Positions 51,893 through 60,460 of a stretch of 64,000 nucleotides of DNA are shown in pieces. This DNA comes from Haloferax massiliensis (GTDB taxonomy: Archaea; Halobacteriota; Halobacteria; Halobacteriales; Haloferacaceae), in assembly GCF_001368915.1 (NCBI RefSeq), contig NZ_CSTE01000003.1, forward strand, positions 186,001 through 250,000, read 5' to 3'. Every line of letters begins with the position of its first letter. The first letter of the stretch is position 1. Position numbers and translations under genes: made by a program. The notes under the pieces are model-generated. The model saw only the letters and a program-made list of their open reading frames with translations. It had not been told where the DNA came from and searched no databases.

Positions 51893-53647
51893 ATGGTCCC
51901 CCCCGTCCCCGACCGACTCCTCACGGTCGACCTGTCTTCCGGTTCGGTCGAGAGTACGCCGATTCCGGACGAGTGGCGACAGCGGTACCTTGGCGGAAAA
52001 GGGCTGGGCGCCCGCTATCTCTACGACGAACTCGACGCCGGCGTGGACCCGCTGGGTGACGAAAACGCGCTTCTATTTATGCTCGGCCCGCTGTCGGGGT
52101 ATCTCCCGGGCGAGTCGAGATACGCCGCTATCACGAAATCCCCGCTCACGGGCTGTTTTCTCGATTCCTATGCGGGCGGCGAGTTCCCCGACTCGCTGGC
52201 CGGCGCGCTCGGGCCACATATGGGTCTGCTCGTGACGGGTGTCGCGTCCGACCCCGTCACCCTCGTCATCGAAGGCGGGGACGCCACGATTGCTCCTGCC
52301 GAGACGTGGGGGGCCGACACGGTCGAAACGGCGCGAGCGTTCCCCGACGCGTCGGTCGCGTGCATCGGCCCGGCGGGAGAACACCATATCGCCTACGCCA
52401 CTATCGCCTCGGACGAAGGCGAGCACCACGCTGGTCGAGGGGGCGCGGGAGCGGTCATGGGTTCGAAGCGACTGAAGGCGGTCGTCGCGCGGGGAGAGCC
52501 ACCCGAGGGGTTCGACGACCTTCGGGAGGCCTACGCCGCGAAGTACCGAGAGACCGCCACCGGACGCTGGCTCCGGGCCAGTGGAACCGTCGAGACCATC
52601 GATTTCGCGAACGAAATCGGCGCGCTCTCGACGCGAGGCTGGCGCGATGGACACCTCGAACAGACGGACGAACTGGGAATCACTGCGGTCGAAGACAGCG
52701 CCGTCGGTCGCGAGTACGCCGACACGGCGGCTCCGGGGGGATTTCGCGTACCGACGGACGAGGGCGACCACGTGCCGCGGGGCGCCACCGCGATGACGCT
52801 CGGGGCCGGACTCGACATCCACGACTTCGACGCCGTCGCCGAGTTGGGACAGACCTGTGACCGGCTCGGGATGGACCTCATCAGCGCCGGCAGCGCGGTC
52901 GCGTGGACCATCAACGCCGACGCCGCCGGCGTCCTCGACCGTCCACTGTCGTTCGGTGACGCCGACGGAGCGCGCGCCCTCTTACGGGAAATCGCCAACC
53001 GGACGACGGACCTCGGCGACGCGCTCGCGGACGGGGTCGATGCCGCGGCGTCGCGGTACGGCGGGAGAGAGCTCGTCCCCACGGTCAAGTCGATGGAGCT
53101 ACCGGCCTACGACCCGCGCGGCGCGCAGAGCATGGCGCTGGCGTACGCGACCAGCGACCGCGGGGCCTGCCATCGACGGGCGCGACCCATCGAACGCGAG
53201 GCGTTCGACGGAGAGTGGGGAGCCGACCGGACCGCGGAGGCGGTCGTTCGCGAGCAGGACCGGCGGTCGGTACTCTGGAGTCTCATCGCCGACGACTTTT
53301 TCGGCGACGCGCTCGACGACCTCGGGCGAGCGTGGCTCGAATCGGTCGGTCTCGAACCCGCCGGGGAACTCGCCACGGTCGGTGAACGGATTTGGAACGT
53401 GACGCGCCTGTTCAACGTCCGTGAGGGAATCTCGCGCGCTGACGACGCATTGCCGGCCACGCTCCAAGAGCCGCTTGAGAGGGGCCCGCGCGCCGGTGCA
53501 GTCGTCGACCGCGACGACTTCGACTCGATGCTCGACGCGTACTACAGCCGCCGCGGCTGGGCCACCGATGGCGTGCCGACGGCGCAGACCATCGACCGCC
53601 TCGACCTCACCGAACTCGCCGCCGACCTGCACGCGCTCCGCGATTGA
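51893..53647 (+). CDS. Aldehyde ferredoxin oxidoreductase (AOR)-family protein without cluster cysteines
   Basis: 584 residues, near the usual 600. Pterin-cofactor motifs are kept: YLGGKGLGARYLYDE, MLGPLSGYLPGESRY, SPLTGCFLDSYAGGEFP, IGPAGEHHIAYATI, GRGGAGAVMGSKRLKAVV and YATSDRGACHRRA. But the place of the CxxCxxxC cluster motif reads VGREYADTAAPGG, with no cysteine, and the fourth ligand site (DxxGxC) is SLIADDFF. So the 4Fe-4S cluster next to the tungstopterin seems absent. Family enzymes oxidise aldehydes to acids with ferredoxin. Neighbours (CobW GTPase, YqeC, MobA) support a metal-cofactor setting. Confidence 0.85.
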   Translation: MVPPVPDRLLTVDLSSGSVESTPIPDEWRQRYLGGKGLGARYLYDELDAGVDPLGDENALLFMLGPLSGYLPGESRYAAITKSPLTGCFLDSYAGGEFPDSLAGALGPHMGLLVTGVASDPVTLVIEGGDATIAPAETWGADTVETARAFPDASVACIGPAGEHHIAYATIASDEGEHHAGRGGAGAVMGSKRLKAVVARGEPPEGFDDLREAYAAKYRETATGRWLRASGTVETIDFANEIGALSTRGWRDGHLEQTDELGITAVEDSAVGREYADTAAPGGFRVPTDEGDHVPRGATAMTLGAGLDIHDFDAVAELGQTCDRLGMDLISAGSAVAWTINADAAGVLDRPLSFGDADGARALLREIANRTTDLGDALADGVDAAASRYGGRELVPTVKSMELPAYDPRGAQSMALAYATSDRGACHRRARPIEREAFDGEWGADRTAEAVVREQDRRSVLWSLIADDFFGDALDDLGRAWLESVGLEPAGELATVGERIWNVTRLFNVREGISRADDALPATLQEPLERGPRAGAVVDRDDFDSMLDAYYSRRGWATDGVPTAQTIDRLDLTELAADLHALRD

Positions 53648-53775
53648 ACACCGCCCGAACGCCCGGTCGGCGACCGATACGGGCGAACCAGCTGTCCGCG
53701 GGTCCTCGACCGCCCACTCGCGGCTGACGAACCCCACCCCGTGTCACTTTAATCGCGTCCCCTCGTGGAACGAAT

Positions 53776-54507
53776 ATGAAGCTTCGTGATGCGCTCTGCG
53801 CTCGAAGCGGCGTGATCTGCGTCGTCGGCGCGGGCGGGAAGAAATCCACGCTGTACGCGTTGGCGCGTCAACTCGACCGCGCCGTCGTGACGGCGACGGT
53901 TCGCATCCCAATCTTCGACCAGCACGTCGACGACGTGCTCGTGACCGACGCTCCGGTCGCCGCGCTCCAGCGCGTGACGGACTGGCCGGTGGGCGTCGTC
54001 CCCGACCGCGACCGCGACGACCGCTACCGGGGGTACGACCCCGACGTGGTCGACGACATCGGGGCATCCGACGCCGCCGACGCCGTGCTCGTGAAGGCCG
54101 ACGGCGCTCGGATGCGCGAATTCAAAGCACCGGGCGACCGCGAACCTCAGCTCCCGGCGACTGCCGACACCGTCCTCCCAATCGCCAGCGTCCACGCGGT
54201 CGGTGAACCGCTCGCTGACGATACCGTTCACCGCCCCGAACGGGTCGCCGCCCTCACCGGTCTCGACCCCGGCGACACGATTCGCCCGTCTGACGTCGCA
54301 ACGGTCCTCACGAGCGAGCGCGGCGGCCTCGCGGACGTCCCCGACGGCGCGACGGTGATTCCCGTGCTGAACAAAGTCGACGATTCGGCGCTCGAAGCGG
54401 TCGCGCGAGAGGTTGCTTCGGACATCCTCGCTCGGTCCGACGTTCCGCGCGTCGCTCTGACGCGGTTGACGGCGTCCGATCCCGTCGTGGCCACCGTGGA
54501 GCGCTAG
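53776..54507 (+). CDS. YqeC-like accessory protein for molybdenum/selenium enzymes
   Basis: 243 residues. Walker-like VVGAGGKKSTL (residues 16-26), then VLVKADGARMREFKAP corresponding to the EADGSR motif, and VIPVLNKVDD near the end, as in YqeC, an accessory protein of molybdenum hydroxylases with a putative selenium cofactor. Its exact role is unsettled. A TATA-like ACTTTAATC (about 53745-53753) about 28 nt upstream supports the ATG at 53776. Its stop overlaps that of mobA by 4 nt (convergent). Confidence 0.8.
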   Translation: MKLRDALCARSGVICVVGAGGKKSTLYALARQLDRAVVTATVRIPIFDQHVDDVLVTDAPVAALQRVTDWPVGVVPDRDRDDRYRGYDPDVVDDIGASDAADAVLVKADGARMREFKAPGDREPQLPATADTVLPIASVHAVGEPLADDTVHRPERVAALTGLDPGDTIRPSDVATVLTSERGGLADVPDGATVIPVLNKVDDSALEAVAREVASDILARSDVPRVALTRLTASDPVVATVER

Positions 54508-55115
54508 CCCAACCGTTCCGCCGCGTGGGCGAACTCTTCGGGGGTGTTGATGTTCTCGAAGGTGTCGAGGCTCGCGTGCTCGCACACCTCGTCCTCCCCG
54601 AGGACGACGTAGTCAAGCGCGAACAGCGGCTCGATGATTTTGTGGTTCCCCTCGGCCAGCGCGAGTTCGCACGCGTCGGCCATCGCCGAGGCTCGGTACA
54701 CCGCGTGAGTCGGTTGGAACCAGCCGTCACCGACCCGCGGCACGGCGGCGTCGCGGCCGGCCGCCCGGTCGAACAGCCGGTCGATGAGCACGGGTTCGAG
54801 AAAGGGCATGTCGCAGGCGGCGACGAACGCGTACTCCGTCTCCACGGCCCGCAGGCCCGTCATGATTCCCGCCATCGGTCCCTCGTCACACTCCGCGTCT
54901 TCCGCAACCGTCACCGGGTGGTCGTAGCCGTCGAGCGCGGTTCGGAGTGCAGCGGTCTGTTCCGGTCGGCAGTTGACGACGAGGGTGTCGATTACGCCGG
55001 CCATCCGGTCGGCGACGCGGCGGATGAGGGGAGTCCCCGCGAGCGATGCGACCGCCTTGTCCCCCTCGCCGAACCGCGTCGAGTATCCCCCGGCGATGAT
55101 GACTCCAGTTCGCAT
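54504..55115 (-). CDS. mobA: Molybdenum cofactor guanylyltransferase (MobA type)
   Basis: 203 residues. Nucleotidyltransferase signature GVIIAGGYSTRFGEGDKAVASLAG, metal-binding AACDMPFLEP, EGPMAGIMTGLRAV, and NINTPEEFAHA at the C-terminus. It attaches GMP (or transfers another nucleotide) to molybdopterin, as needed for bis-MGD enzymes such as the formate dehydrogenase at 42978-46304. The ATG at 55115 is the family start; earlier residues in the frame lack homology. Confidence 0.87.
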   Translation of the reverse strand: MRTGVIIAGGYSTRFGEGDKAVASLAGTPLIRRVADRMAGVIDTLVVNCRPEQTAALRTALDGYDHPVTVAEDAECDEGPMAGIMTGLRAVETEYAFVAACDMPFLEPVLIDRLFDRAAGRDAAVPRVGDGWFQPTHAVYRASAMADACELALAEGNHKIIEPLFALDYVVLGEDEVCEHASLDTFENINTPEEFAHAAERLG

Positions 55116-55730
55116 ACCGGGGTCCACTCTCTCGCTCTCCAAAGCAGTTGTGCTCCGAGCAGTTGTGCTCCGACCCGTGTCGCCCGGCGGTCGACGACGC
55201 CGCCGGACTTCGCGCGTTTCCCGTTTTTCCGAGGCATCCCATCCCCCGAGTTCGGGCCGTGAAAGCGGTCGAGAACGCATCACAGTCATGACACGGCTAG
55301 CCCTGTTATCCAATTTTCAATCCGATTAAAACTAACGCGGCACCCTGAGACGAAGAAACGTCGCGTGGACCGGCGTAACGCGTGGTGTGCCGAGCCGCGT
55401 CTCTGGATACGTCTCGATGTTTCGGAGACTATCTAGGATGCTAGCGGGACACCTGAAGCGACCGGTTCGCCAGTCGGTGACGACGAGTACAACACCCGAC
55501 AACTACGCTGACGGCTGTCGATACCACTCGGCGTCGTCGTCGTGGACGCGGTCACGTGATGCTTCGACGAGTGAGTTTCGTATCTTACACGAAATCGAAA
55601 TTGACATATTCGATATCTTTCTATCTAACGAGACTATCCGACATCAAACCATCTCCCGTCAGAGATATCGACAGTCAGTAATCACTGAGTATATCGCAAT
55701 CAAACTACTTATATGATTATCTGATAACTG
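55116..55730. other. Intergenic stretch with a short tandem duplication and AT-rich tract
   Basis: About 615 bases. A 15-bp unit (AGCAGTTGTGCTCCG) occurs twice in tandem at 55143-55157 and 55158-55172, just upstream of mobA. The part 55560-55730 is strongly AT-rich for this genome and includes CTTATATGATTATC shortly before the sulfatase remnant. No gene seen; possibly a site of past recombination. Confidence 0.45.
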
Positions 55731-55988
55731 ATGACGACGCTCCTCGGCCGGACCGTCGTCACGTCGGACCACGGGAACATGATCGGAGACCGCGCCGCAC
55801 CGGTTCCGATTCGAGAGTGGGGCCACCCGCCGGGGATATACACCAAGGAACTCGTCACGATTCCGTGGCTCGTCCACGACAACGGAGAGCGAAGAGAGAT
55901 CGTCTCGGGCGAATCCGTCGCTACCGACGCAGCGGTCTCGTCGGACGTCGTCACGAAGCGGTTGGAGAACCTCGGCTACGTCGATTGA
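55731..55988 (+). pseudogene. C-terminal remnant of a sulfatase (alkaline phosphatase superfamily)
   Basis: 85 codons. GRTVVTSDHGNMIGD, APVPIREWGHPPGIYTKEL and VTKRLENLGYVD are the C-terminal core and tail of haloarchaeal sulfatase-type hydrolases; the DHGN metal motif is the last of several required sites, and the N-terminal about 350 residues with the nucleophile are missing. A start codon and an AT-rich promoter precede it, so it could be transcribed, but it cannot be an active enzyme. Confidence 0.75.
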
Positions 55989-56100
55989 GGCCGGCGTCGG
56001 CTTCCTCGGTGTTTGACCTCGGTGGGCGACCCACCACTCACACGATTCACGCCGCCGAGACGAAAACGACGCGACGGCCCGACAGCGTCGTCGAACTCAC

Positions 56101-56298
56101 GTTCCGGACGCGGAACTGCTCGCCCGGACGACGCGAACCCGCCCCCTCGAAACGCAGTCCTCGCTCCGGATGACCCTCGAAGACCGCCTCACGCCCCGAC
56201 AACTCGAAGTGCTCCAGACGGCCTACGAAAGTGGGTACTTCGAGTCCCCGCGCGCCCAGACCGGCACGGACCTCGCCGCCGTTCTCGATATCTCGCAG
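56101..56298 (+). pseudogene. Remnant of a bat-type HTH transcriptional regulator
   Basis: The plus frame reads VPDAELLARTTRTRPLET, then LTPRQLEVLQTAYESGYFESPR and TGTDLAAVLDIS, the C-terminal HTH_10 (bat) helix-turn-helix of haloarchaeal regulators. The usual last helix (TFxxHLR) is absent because the sequence diverges after 56298, and the N-terminal sensor part is missing. About 66 residues remain, inactive in this form. Confidence 0.7.
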
Positions 56299-56299
56299 G

Positions 56300-56401
56300 C
56301 GATCGACTTCTCCTGTTACGACGACAGACGACTCCGACGCCGTCGCATGGGCGGAGGAGATTTTCGAACGGTATCGTGACGCTGGCGAACTGGTGGCCTG
56401 A
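56300..56401 (+). pseudogene. Possible C-terminal remnant of a FilR1-type winged-helix regulator
   Basis: In a frame different from the bat remnant, the sequence reads TTTDDSDAVAWAEEIFERYRDAGELVA and stops at 56401. This resembles the C-terminal end of the FilR1 domain of haloarchaeal HTH regulators (acidic DxxDAVxWAEEyFERYR pattern). Only about 30 residues, so the match is tentative; it adds to the impression of a patch of decayed genes. Confidence 0.45.
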
Positions 56402-57014
56402 CCGCGGTCCTTCCCCTCGCCCGCGTCGCCACCGCGATACCGTCGCTTCCGATAAAATGTCATATTATTTATATTTTCGGATGAGCTCTGCCGTCGGGCG
56501 AACCGAAGCGGTTAGACAGTATAGTATTGCATAAATTATGTGAAGTCCTTCGGTGTTCGACCGGCATCTCACCCGCGGGTCCGGAGCCGGACAGTCGGTG
56601 CCACCCGTCTGAACGAAACACGGCAGATACAGCCCCTAACAGTCGTGTTTCTCATAGATTCGACGGGGTGACGAAGCCGTCGGAATCGATCGCGAAGCGC
56701 GTGAACCCCGCGACACCACGAGTCGCTGATCCACCGATTGATAATGTTATTTTTACCCAATACTACTTGTTGTCGTTGGTCGGTTTCGAGGATATTCTCT
56801 CGTGGAAATATCCTCACATATCAGATGGGATCTATTATTGGAACCGCTCGGGAACCGCGCTCAGCGTCGAGATACGGACGGACCGATGGCCTCGATGCGC
56901 GAGTGTGTCCGAGTCGTTGGGCGACCGTGATGACGGCGGGAGACGCCGTGACGCCGCGTTCGCTCCGCGACCGTCGCCCCGAACTGTTCGTTCCAGTGTG
57001 GGCTTCTGCTCGTA
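56402..57014. other. Intergenic stretch, no gene recognised
   Basis: About 610 bases right of the gene remnants and before the 3' end of the transporter gene. GC is lower around 56440-56540 and 56740-56840 (for example ATAATGTTATTTTTACCC). No frame with family resemblance on either strand; plausibly decayed sequence continuing the remnant patch. Confidence 0.45.
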
Positions 57015-57899
57015 TCAGTCGTCGACAGACTCCGTGGTCTGAGCCGATTGGCCCCGTTCTCGCGGGGTTCGCTTACCGAGTTCGCCGCTCGCAACCATCA
57101 GCGCCGCGAGCATCACCAGCGCGCCGACGAGGAGGACGGTCAGCACGTCCGGGTCCTGGAAGTTCTGCGCCCCGACGACTAACGCGGCGGAGATATTCCG
57201 CTGTGCCGTCCCCAACCCCAGCACCGATTTCCGGTCGGTCGCGTCGCCGCCGAGGAGATAGCCGATGGCGAACGCCCCGGCGACGAACGCCAACAGGGCG
57301 ACGAGCACGCCCGTCCCGAGGACGGCCAGCAGGTTCTGGACGTTCAACACCAGCATGAGCACGACGAGGAACACCAGCGCGGTGGTCGACGTCTGCGCCA
57401 TGATGGGTTGGACGCTCGCGGCGAGGTCGGCGTAGCGGGCGTTCACCACCAGTCCGAGGGCGAGCGGGAGGAGCATCAGCAGTATCAGCGAGTTCGCGAT
57501 ATCGAATGGATTCACCTGAACGCCCGGCAGCAAAAGCGGTAACACCAACGGGACGTACGCCACCGTCGTCACCATCAGGAGCACCATCACCCCGACGTCG
57601 AACGCGACGTTCCCCTTCGCCACCTCGACGAGTTTCGGGAGGAACGGTGCTCCCGCCGCGGTCGCAAGCAGTAGCAGGCCGATGCCCTGTCCCTCGGTCA
57701 TCGGGACGACGGCGACGAGTGCGTACCCGAGCACCGGGACGAACACGAAGTTCGCCGCGAGCGCTTTCGCTACGACGGCCACGTCCTTCAGCGGGTCGAG
57801 TATCTGGCCGAGCGTCAGGCTCAACCCCATCGCAAGCATGCTGGTCACGACGAAGACCAACACCGACAGCGTTGCGAGTGATTCGAGGACGACGGCCAT
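57015..57899 (-). CDS. BASS-family (bile acid:sodium symporter-like) transporter
   Basis: 294 residues, about nine or ten membrane helices. MAMGLSLTLGQILDPLKD and the crossover-type segments ATAAGAPFLPKLVEVAKGN and LGLGTAQRNISAALVV (BASS motif with RNISAAL) are visible. Members move organic anions (steroid-like compounds, keto acids, sulfonates or arsenite) with sodium. It starts 18 nt after the sulfatase stop and is transcribed with it, which suggests transport of a sulfated substrate or of the product; inference only. Confidence 0.85.
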   Translation of the reverse strand: MAVVLESLATLSVLVFVVTSMLAMGLSLTLGQILDPLKDVAVVAKALAANFVFVPVLGYALVAVVPMTEGQGIGLLLLATAAGAPFLPKLVEVAKGNVAFDVGVMVLLMVTTVAYVPLVLPLLLPGVQVNPFDIANSLILLMLLPLALGLVVNARYADLAASVQPIMAQTSTTALVFLVVLMLVLNVQNLLAVLGTGVLVALLAFVAGAFAIGYLLGGDATDRKSVLGLGTAQRNISAALVVGAQNFQDPDVLTVLLVGALVMLAALMVASGELGKRTPRERGQSAQTTESVDD

Positions 57900-57917
57900 C
57901 GTCGGTGGTCCTCCGAG

Positions 57918-60236
57918 CTACTCCTGTGCCATGATGCGGTCCATCTCGGCCTCGGGGTGGACGAACGCATCTCCGCTGACGTCGACGGTCACCCGGGCGA
58001 TGTCGCCGGTGAACGCGAACGGCACTCGCTCGCGGTACGCCGCGGTGACGGTGCTGAGCGCGTCGCGGCCACAGCTCAACCCCGCGGTGAGCCCCATCGT
58101 TATCGGGAGCGTCCGCGGAATCGTTCCCTCGCCGACCTGTTCGTCGTCGTAGTAGAGTCGGACCGTTCCGGGCGCGCCCTTCCCCTCGGCGGGGTCCGCC
58201 TCGCCGGTGGCCTCGAACTCCATCCGGAGGCTGACTTCGCCCTCCGGAACGCGCGTCTCGGCGACGACGTCGTACTCCTCGACGCCGACGTAGTTGTACA
58301 CGTAGCGCAGGCGGTCGTCTTCGACGTACAGCGAGTACCCGCCGGAGCGAGAGCCGTGGGCGAGGAGGGTTCCCTCCGCGCCGCCCTCGGGGATGGTCAC
58401 GTCCGCGGTGATGCTGTGGCTGCGATTGAGCACCTTGACCGCGGCGTTCACCGGGACGTACTGGCCGCCGGGGTAGTAGACGTACTGTTCGCGGGGGCGA
58501 CCCGGCTCCGGGCGCTCCTCGACGAAGCGCTGGACGCTCCGCCCGTCGAGCGGCAAGACGTCGTACTTGCCGGCCTCGGTCCACCACAACTGGACGAGTT
58601 CGAGCAGTTTCTCGGGGTGGTCAGCGGCGACGTCGTGGGCCTCCGAGAAGTCTTCGGCGACGTGGTACAGCTCCCAGTCGGAGTCCGCGAGCGAGGTGGT
58701 CGAGAGGTCTTCGGCGGTGATCTCATCACCGAGCGGCCACGGGTGAACGGCCCGCCATCCGTCGTGGTAGACCGCCCGGTACGCGAACATCTCGAAGTAC
58801 TGGCTCGTGTGCCGTTCGGGCGCGTCGGGGTCGTCGAACGTGTACGCGAAACTCGTCCCTTCGATGGGGGACTGGGCGATGCCCCGTATCTCGTCGGGGG
58901 CCGCCACGCCGAGCAGTTCCAGAACCGTCGGGACGACGTCGATGGCGTGGACGAACTGGCTCCGTATCTCGCCCGCCGCGTCGATACCCGCGGGCCACGA
59001 GACGACCATCGGGTCGCTCGCGCCGCCGCGGTGCGTCTCGCGTTTCCAGCGTTGGAACGGGGTGTTACCGGCCCACGTCCAGCCCCACGGGTAGTGGTTG
59101 AAGTAGTTCGGGCCGCCGAGTTCGTCCATCGCTTCGAGGTTGTCTTCGAGGCTCTCCGGGACGTTGTTGAAAAAGCGGTTCTCGTCGACGGACCCGGTCG
59201 GGCCGCCCTCGGCGCTCGCCCCGTTGTCCGAGACCGTCACGACGAGCGTGTTCTCCAGTTCGCCGAGCTCTTCGAGGTAGTCGAGCACCTTCCCGACCTG
59301 TGCGTCGGTGTGTTCGAGGAAGCCCGCGAACACCTCCATCATCCGCGCGTAGAGTCGCTGTTCGTCGTCGGAGAGGGTGTCCCATCGCCGAACGTCCGGG
59401 TTCTGGGGCGAGAGCTCGGTTCCCTCGGGAACGACCCCCAGTTCGATTTGTCGCTCCAGAATCCGCTCGCGGGCCTCGTCCCACCCCATGTCGAACTCCC
59501 CGGCGTACTTGTCGGCCCACTCCCTCGGCACTTGGTGCGGGGCGTGACACGCGCCGGGACAGAAGTAGGTGAAAAAGGGCTTGTCGGGGTCGACCTGCTT
59601 GGCGTCGCCGATGAACTCGATGGCCCTCTGGGCGAGGTCCTCGGTGAGGTGATAGCCCTCCGCCGCCGTCGCTGGGGGGTCGACCTGGTGATTGTCGTAG
59701 ACGAGCGAGGGGGTGTACTGGTCGGTGTCGCCGCCGAGGAAGCCGTAGTAGCGTTCGAACCCGCGGCCGAGCGGCCAGCCGTCGTACGGGCCGGCCCCGC
59801 TCATCGACTCCGCCGGGGCGAGGTGCCACTTCCCGACGGCGAAGGTGCTGTAGCCCTGTTGGCCGAGCACCTCCGAGAGGAAGCCGTTCTCGTGGGGGAT
59901 GTGGCCGTTATAGCCGGGGAACCCCGTCGATATCTCGGTGATACCGCCCATCGCGTTCGAGTGGTGATTGCGCCCGGTCAAGAGACACGAGCGCGTGGGC
60001 GAACAGAGCGCGGTCGTGTGGAAGTTGCTGTACTGGAGGCCGTTCTCGGCGAGTCTATCGATGTTCGGAGTGTCGGCGAGGCCGCCGTAACAGCCCAACT
60101 GGCCGAATCCGACATCGTCGAGGACGACCATGAGGACGTTTGGAGCGGTTTCCGACGCTCGGGTCGGCTCGGGCCACCAGGGTTCTGATTCGTCGTACGT
60201 GCGGCCGATACGGCCGTGAAACTCTTGTTGAGACAT
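57918..60236 (-). CDS. Arylsulfatase (type I, formylglycine-dependent)
   Basis: 772 residues. Metal-binding VLMVVLDDVGFGQLGCYGG (Asp40/41), the modification motif TALCSPTRS with C78 to be turned into formylglycine, GKWHLAP (Lys, His), and TLVVTVSDNGASAEGG (Asp, Asn). A large C-terminal domain (from about 540) is typical of the long arylsulfatases (AtsA/AslA type). No signal peptide or lipobox, so it seems to act inside the cell. It hydrolyses sulfate esters. Its maturation needs a formylglycine-generating enzyme, encoded at the right edge of the window (apparently frameshifted). In an operon with the BASS transporter. Confidence 0.92.
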   Translation of the reverse strand: MSQQEFHGRIGRTYDESEPWWPEPTRASETAPNVLMVVLDDVGFGQLGCYGGLADTPNIDRLAENGLQYSNFHTTALCSPTRSCLLTGRNHHSNAMGGITEISTGFPGYNGHIPHENGFLSEVLGQQGYSTFAVGKWHLAPAESMSGAGPYDGWPLGRGFERYYGFLGGDTDQYTPSLVYDNHQVDPPATAAEGYHLTEDLAQRAIEFIGDAKQVDPDKPFFTYFCPGACHAPHQVPREWADKYAGEFDMGWDEARERILERQIELGVVPEGTELSPQNPDVRRWDTLSDDEQRLYARMMEVFAGFLEHTDAQVGKVLDYLEELGELENTLVVTVSDNGASAEGGPTGSVDENRFFNNVPESLEDNLEAMDELGGPNYFNHYPWGWTWAGNTPFQRWKRETHRGGASDPMVVSWPAGIDAAGEIRSQFVHAIDVVPTVLELLGVAAPDEIRGIAQSPIEGTSFAYTFDDPDAPERHTSQYFEMFAYRAVYHDGWRAVHPWPLGDEITAEDLSTTSLADSDWELYHVAEDFSEAHDVAADHPEKLLELVQLWWTEAGKYDVLPLDGRSVQRFVEERPEPGRPREQYVYYPGGQYVPVNAAVKVLNRSHSITADVTIPEGGAEGTLLAHGSRSGGYSLYVEDDRLRYVYNYVGVEEYDVVAETRVPEGEVSLRMEFEATGEADPAEGKGAPGTVRLYYDDEQVGEGTIPRTLPITMGLTAGLSCGRDALSTVTAAYRERVPFAFTGDIARVTVDVSGDAFVHPEAEMDRIMAQE

Positions 60237-60460
60237 GGTCTGGTCGTTCTGGTCGTTGCATCAGCACCGAGTTACTATCGCGGACGGACAGTTTGTGCAG
60301 CAGCCAATGACAACGAAACTATCGATGTGTTGTCTATTAAATCTATTTCGATGACAATTGTATAGTCAGCCGCCGACAACTGTCTGGGCGGGCGTCATCT
60401 GTCGATAGCCGGTCGTGTTGGCGCAGAACCATTTATCTGTATTTGAATCGAATACGAGCC

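Noticed and set aside
57957-60188. 743-codon open frame on the plus strand
   Set aside because: It is antisense to the clear arylsulfatase gene, has no family resemblance and arises from GC-rich codon bias.
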